24,153 bases of DNA from JBLHGU01 sp047615875. Lineage in GTDB: Bacteria > Pseudomonadota > Gammaproteobacteria > Arenicellales > CAJQKF01. Of the stretch, positions 23,337-24,153 are shown one piece after another. The notes below the pieces were generated by a model that saw only the letters and a list, made by a program, of their open reading frames with translations, searched no databases and was not told the DNA's origin. Each line of letters starts with the position of its first letter. The first letter of the stretch is position 1. Made by a program: the position numbers and the translations under genes. The stretch covers positions 1 through 24,153 of the forward strand of contig JBLHGU010000069.1 in the NCBI GenBank assembly GCA_047615875.1, read 5' to 3'.

Positions 23337-24153
23337 TCACAATATTCCACGGCTTGATAAGGTGCTAATTTCCGCCATAAGCTCTTCATTTTTATAACGC
23401 TCAAGGGACAGTGCCTGGGCATAGTCCGGTAGCTCTGTACCCAGTACCTGTTGTGCACATAATTCTCCCGCGGCACAGGCAGACATGGTTCCAAATCCGG
23501 ACATGGCACCTACGTAATACGCGCCTTCTACAGAAAGCTCACCAATCAATGGCCAGTTTTCCTCTGTTGTTGTGTAATAACCAGAGTAATGGTGCATGTT
23601 GCGTGGCAGTCGACCGTAGTATTGTTTCAATAGCGGATTCAGACGCGCTGCCCCGCGTAGTACAACTTCAGGGAAGTGATCGGTGCTTGGCGGATCTAGC
23701 TGCGGCACCTCACCAGTCTCGCCGAAGGCCCAGCCAAGCCGCACCCAGGTACTTTGATCGCCACCGTCAGGGCGACAATGTATGGCGCCAGGCATTGCTC
23801 CGGCCAGACGGGCTAACTTGGGATCAGCGGCAACAAGTTCTCGTTCCTCTTCTGACCAGTCAATTTGTTGCGCATCCAGGTCAATAGAAAATGGCATGTT
23901 GCGGGGTATCGCACCGTGTTCATCAGGAAAGGCAATTTTTTGTTGTAAGCTGTTCTGCACAGGTAATTCAATGCCAAGCATGGCCGCGATGGAACTAGCG
24001 AAAGGTCCGGCTGCATTGACGATTTTCGAGGCACGGAATTTTGTATTGGGTATTGTAGTCAACAACTCAAAACCATTGCTGACGGTAATATCCTCAATCA
24101 CTGCATTAATCAGTTGACCGCCTGCAGCTCGGAAATCTTCCAGCATGAGTTGA
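23337..24153 (-). CDS. DAO-family FAD-dependent oxidoreductase, 5' end outside window
   Basis: The frame is open to the right edge (codons before the ATG at 24146 read Gln-Leu), so this is the C-terminal 271 or so residues of a longer protein. It contains KIVNAAGPFAS, the motif following the FAD domain of D-amino-acid oxidase/glycine oxidase/sarcosine oxidase relatives, and the C-terminal YYTTTEENWPLIGEL with VGAMSGFGTMSACAAGE, which closes over the flavin. These enzymes oxidise secondary or primary amines such as sarcosine, dimethylglycine or D-amino acids. The Rossmann GxGxxG start is outside the window. The neighbouring oxygenases and the family suggest amine or betaine catabolism, but the substrate is unknown. 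Confidence 0.88.
   Translation of the reverse strand, partial: QLMLEDFRAAGGQLINAVIEDITVSNGFELLTTIPNTKFRASKIVNAAGPFASSIAAMLGIELPVQNSLQQKIAFPDEHGAIPRNMPFSIDLDAQQIDWSEEERELVAADPKLARLAGAMPGAIHCRPDGGDQSTWVRLGWAFGETGEVPQLDPPSTDHFPEVVLRGAARLNPLLKQYYGRLPRNMHHYSGYYTTTEENWPLIGELSVEGAYYVGAMSGFGTMSACAAGELCAQQVLGTELPDYAQALSLERYKNEELMAEISTLSSRGIL

Overview
The window reads as chromosomal DNA of a gammaproteobacterium, probably marine or host-associated. Moderate GC by eye, the three-gene pyruvate dehydrogenase operon (homodimeric-type E1, E2, and an E3 carrying its own lipoyl domain), YbfF and DUF423 proteins, and REP-like repeats all fit this. A genus cannot be assigned. Both ends cut through genes: a choline-sulfatase-like gene at the left edge and an FAD-dependent oxidoreductase gene at the right edge. 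No rRNA, tRNA or CRISPR array was seen.

Left part (1-6.9 kb): the 3' part of a choline-sulfatase-like gene is followed by a prolyl aminopeptidase gene (+). A leftward three-gene unit comes next: an acylating aldehyde dehydrogenase of the sulfoacetaldehyde dehydrogenase type (SauS-like), a tightly coupled acyl-CoA ligase (SauT-like) and an Asp/Glu racemase-type protein resembling EutA. A TauE/SafE anion (sulfite-type) exporter is transcribed divergently. This looks like a module that activates or releases a small organic acid, with sulfoacetate as the best guess. The xsc and pta genes that would complete the known pathway are not in the window.

Middle (6.85-14.2 kb): a leftward run aceE-aceF-lpd-ybfF-DUF423 makes pyruvate dehydrogenase and two accessory proteins. 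At its 3' end, the overlapping tails of tauE and the DUF423 gene occur twice in diverged form, on either side of a roughly 155-bp REP-type element. A second copy of that element lies near 17.3 kb.

Right-middle (14.2-18.8 kb): a fused ATP sulfurylase/APS kinase, whose ATP sulfurylase signature motifs are altered, is followed after one base by an exported agmatine-deiminase-like protein. Two small non-coding mobile elements of different families lie side by side next. The second ends on the stop codon of a gene for an unrecognised secreted protein.

Right (18.9-24.15 kb): three iron/2-oxoglutarate-type oxygenases of three different families (IPNS-like, a GWHFD/ArpA-like type, and TauD/TfdA-like) lie within about 4.3 kb. 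With them are an EamA-type transporter, a decayed piece of a molybdopterin oxidoreductase gene, and a partial DAO-family FAD oxidoreductase. This set could oxidise and export an amino-acid-like or amine substrate, but the substrate cannot be read from the sequence.
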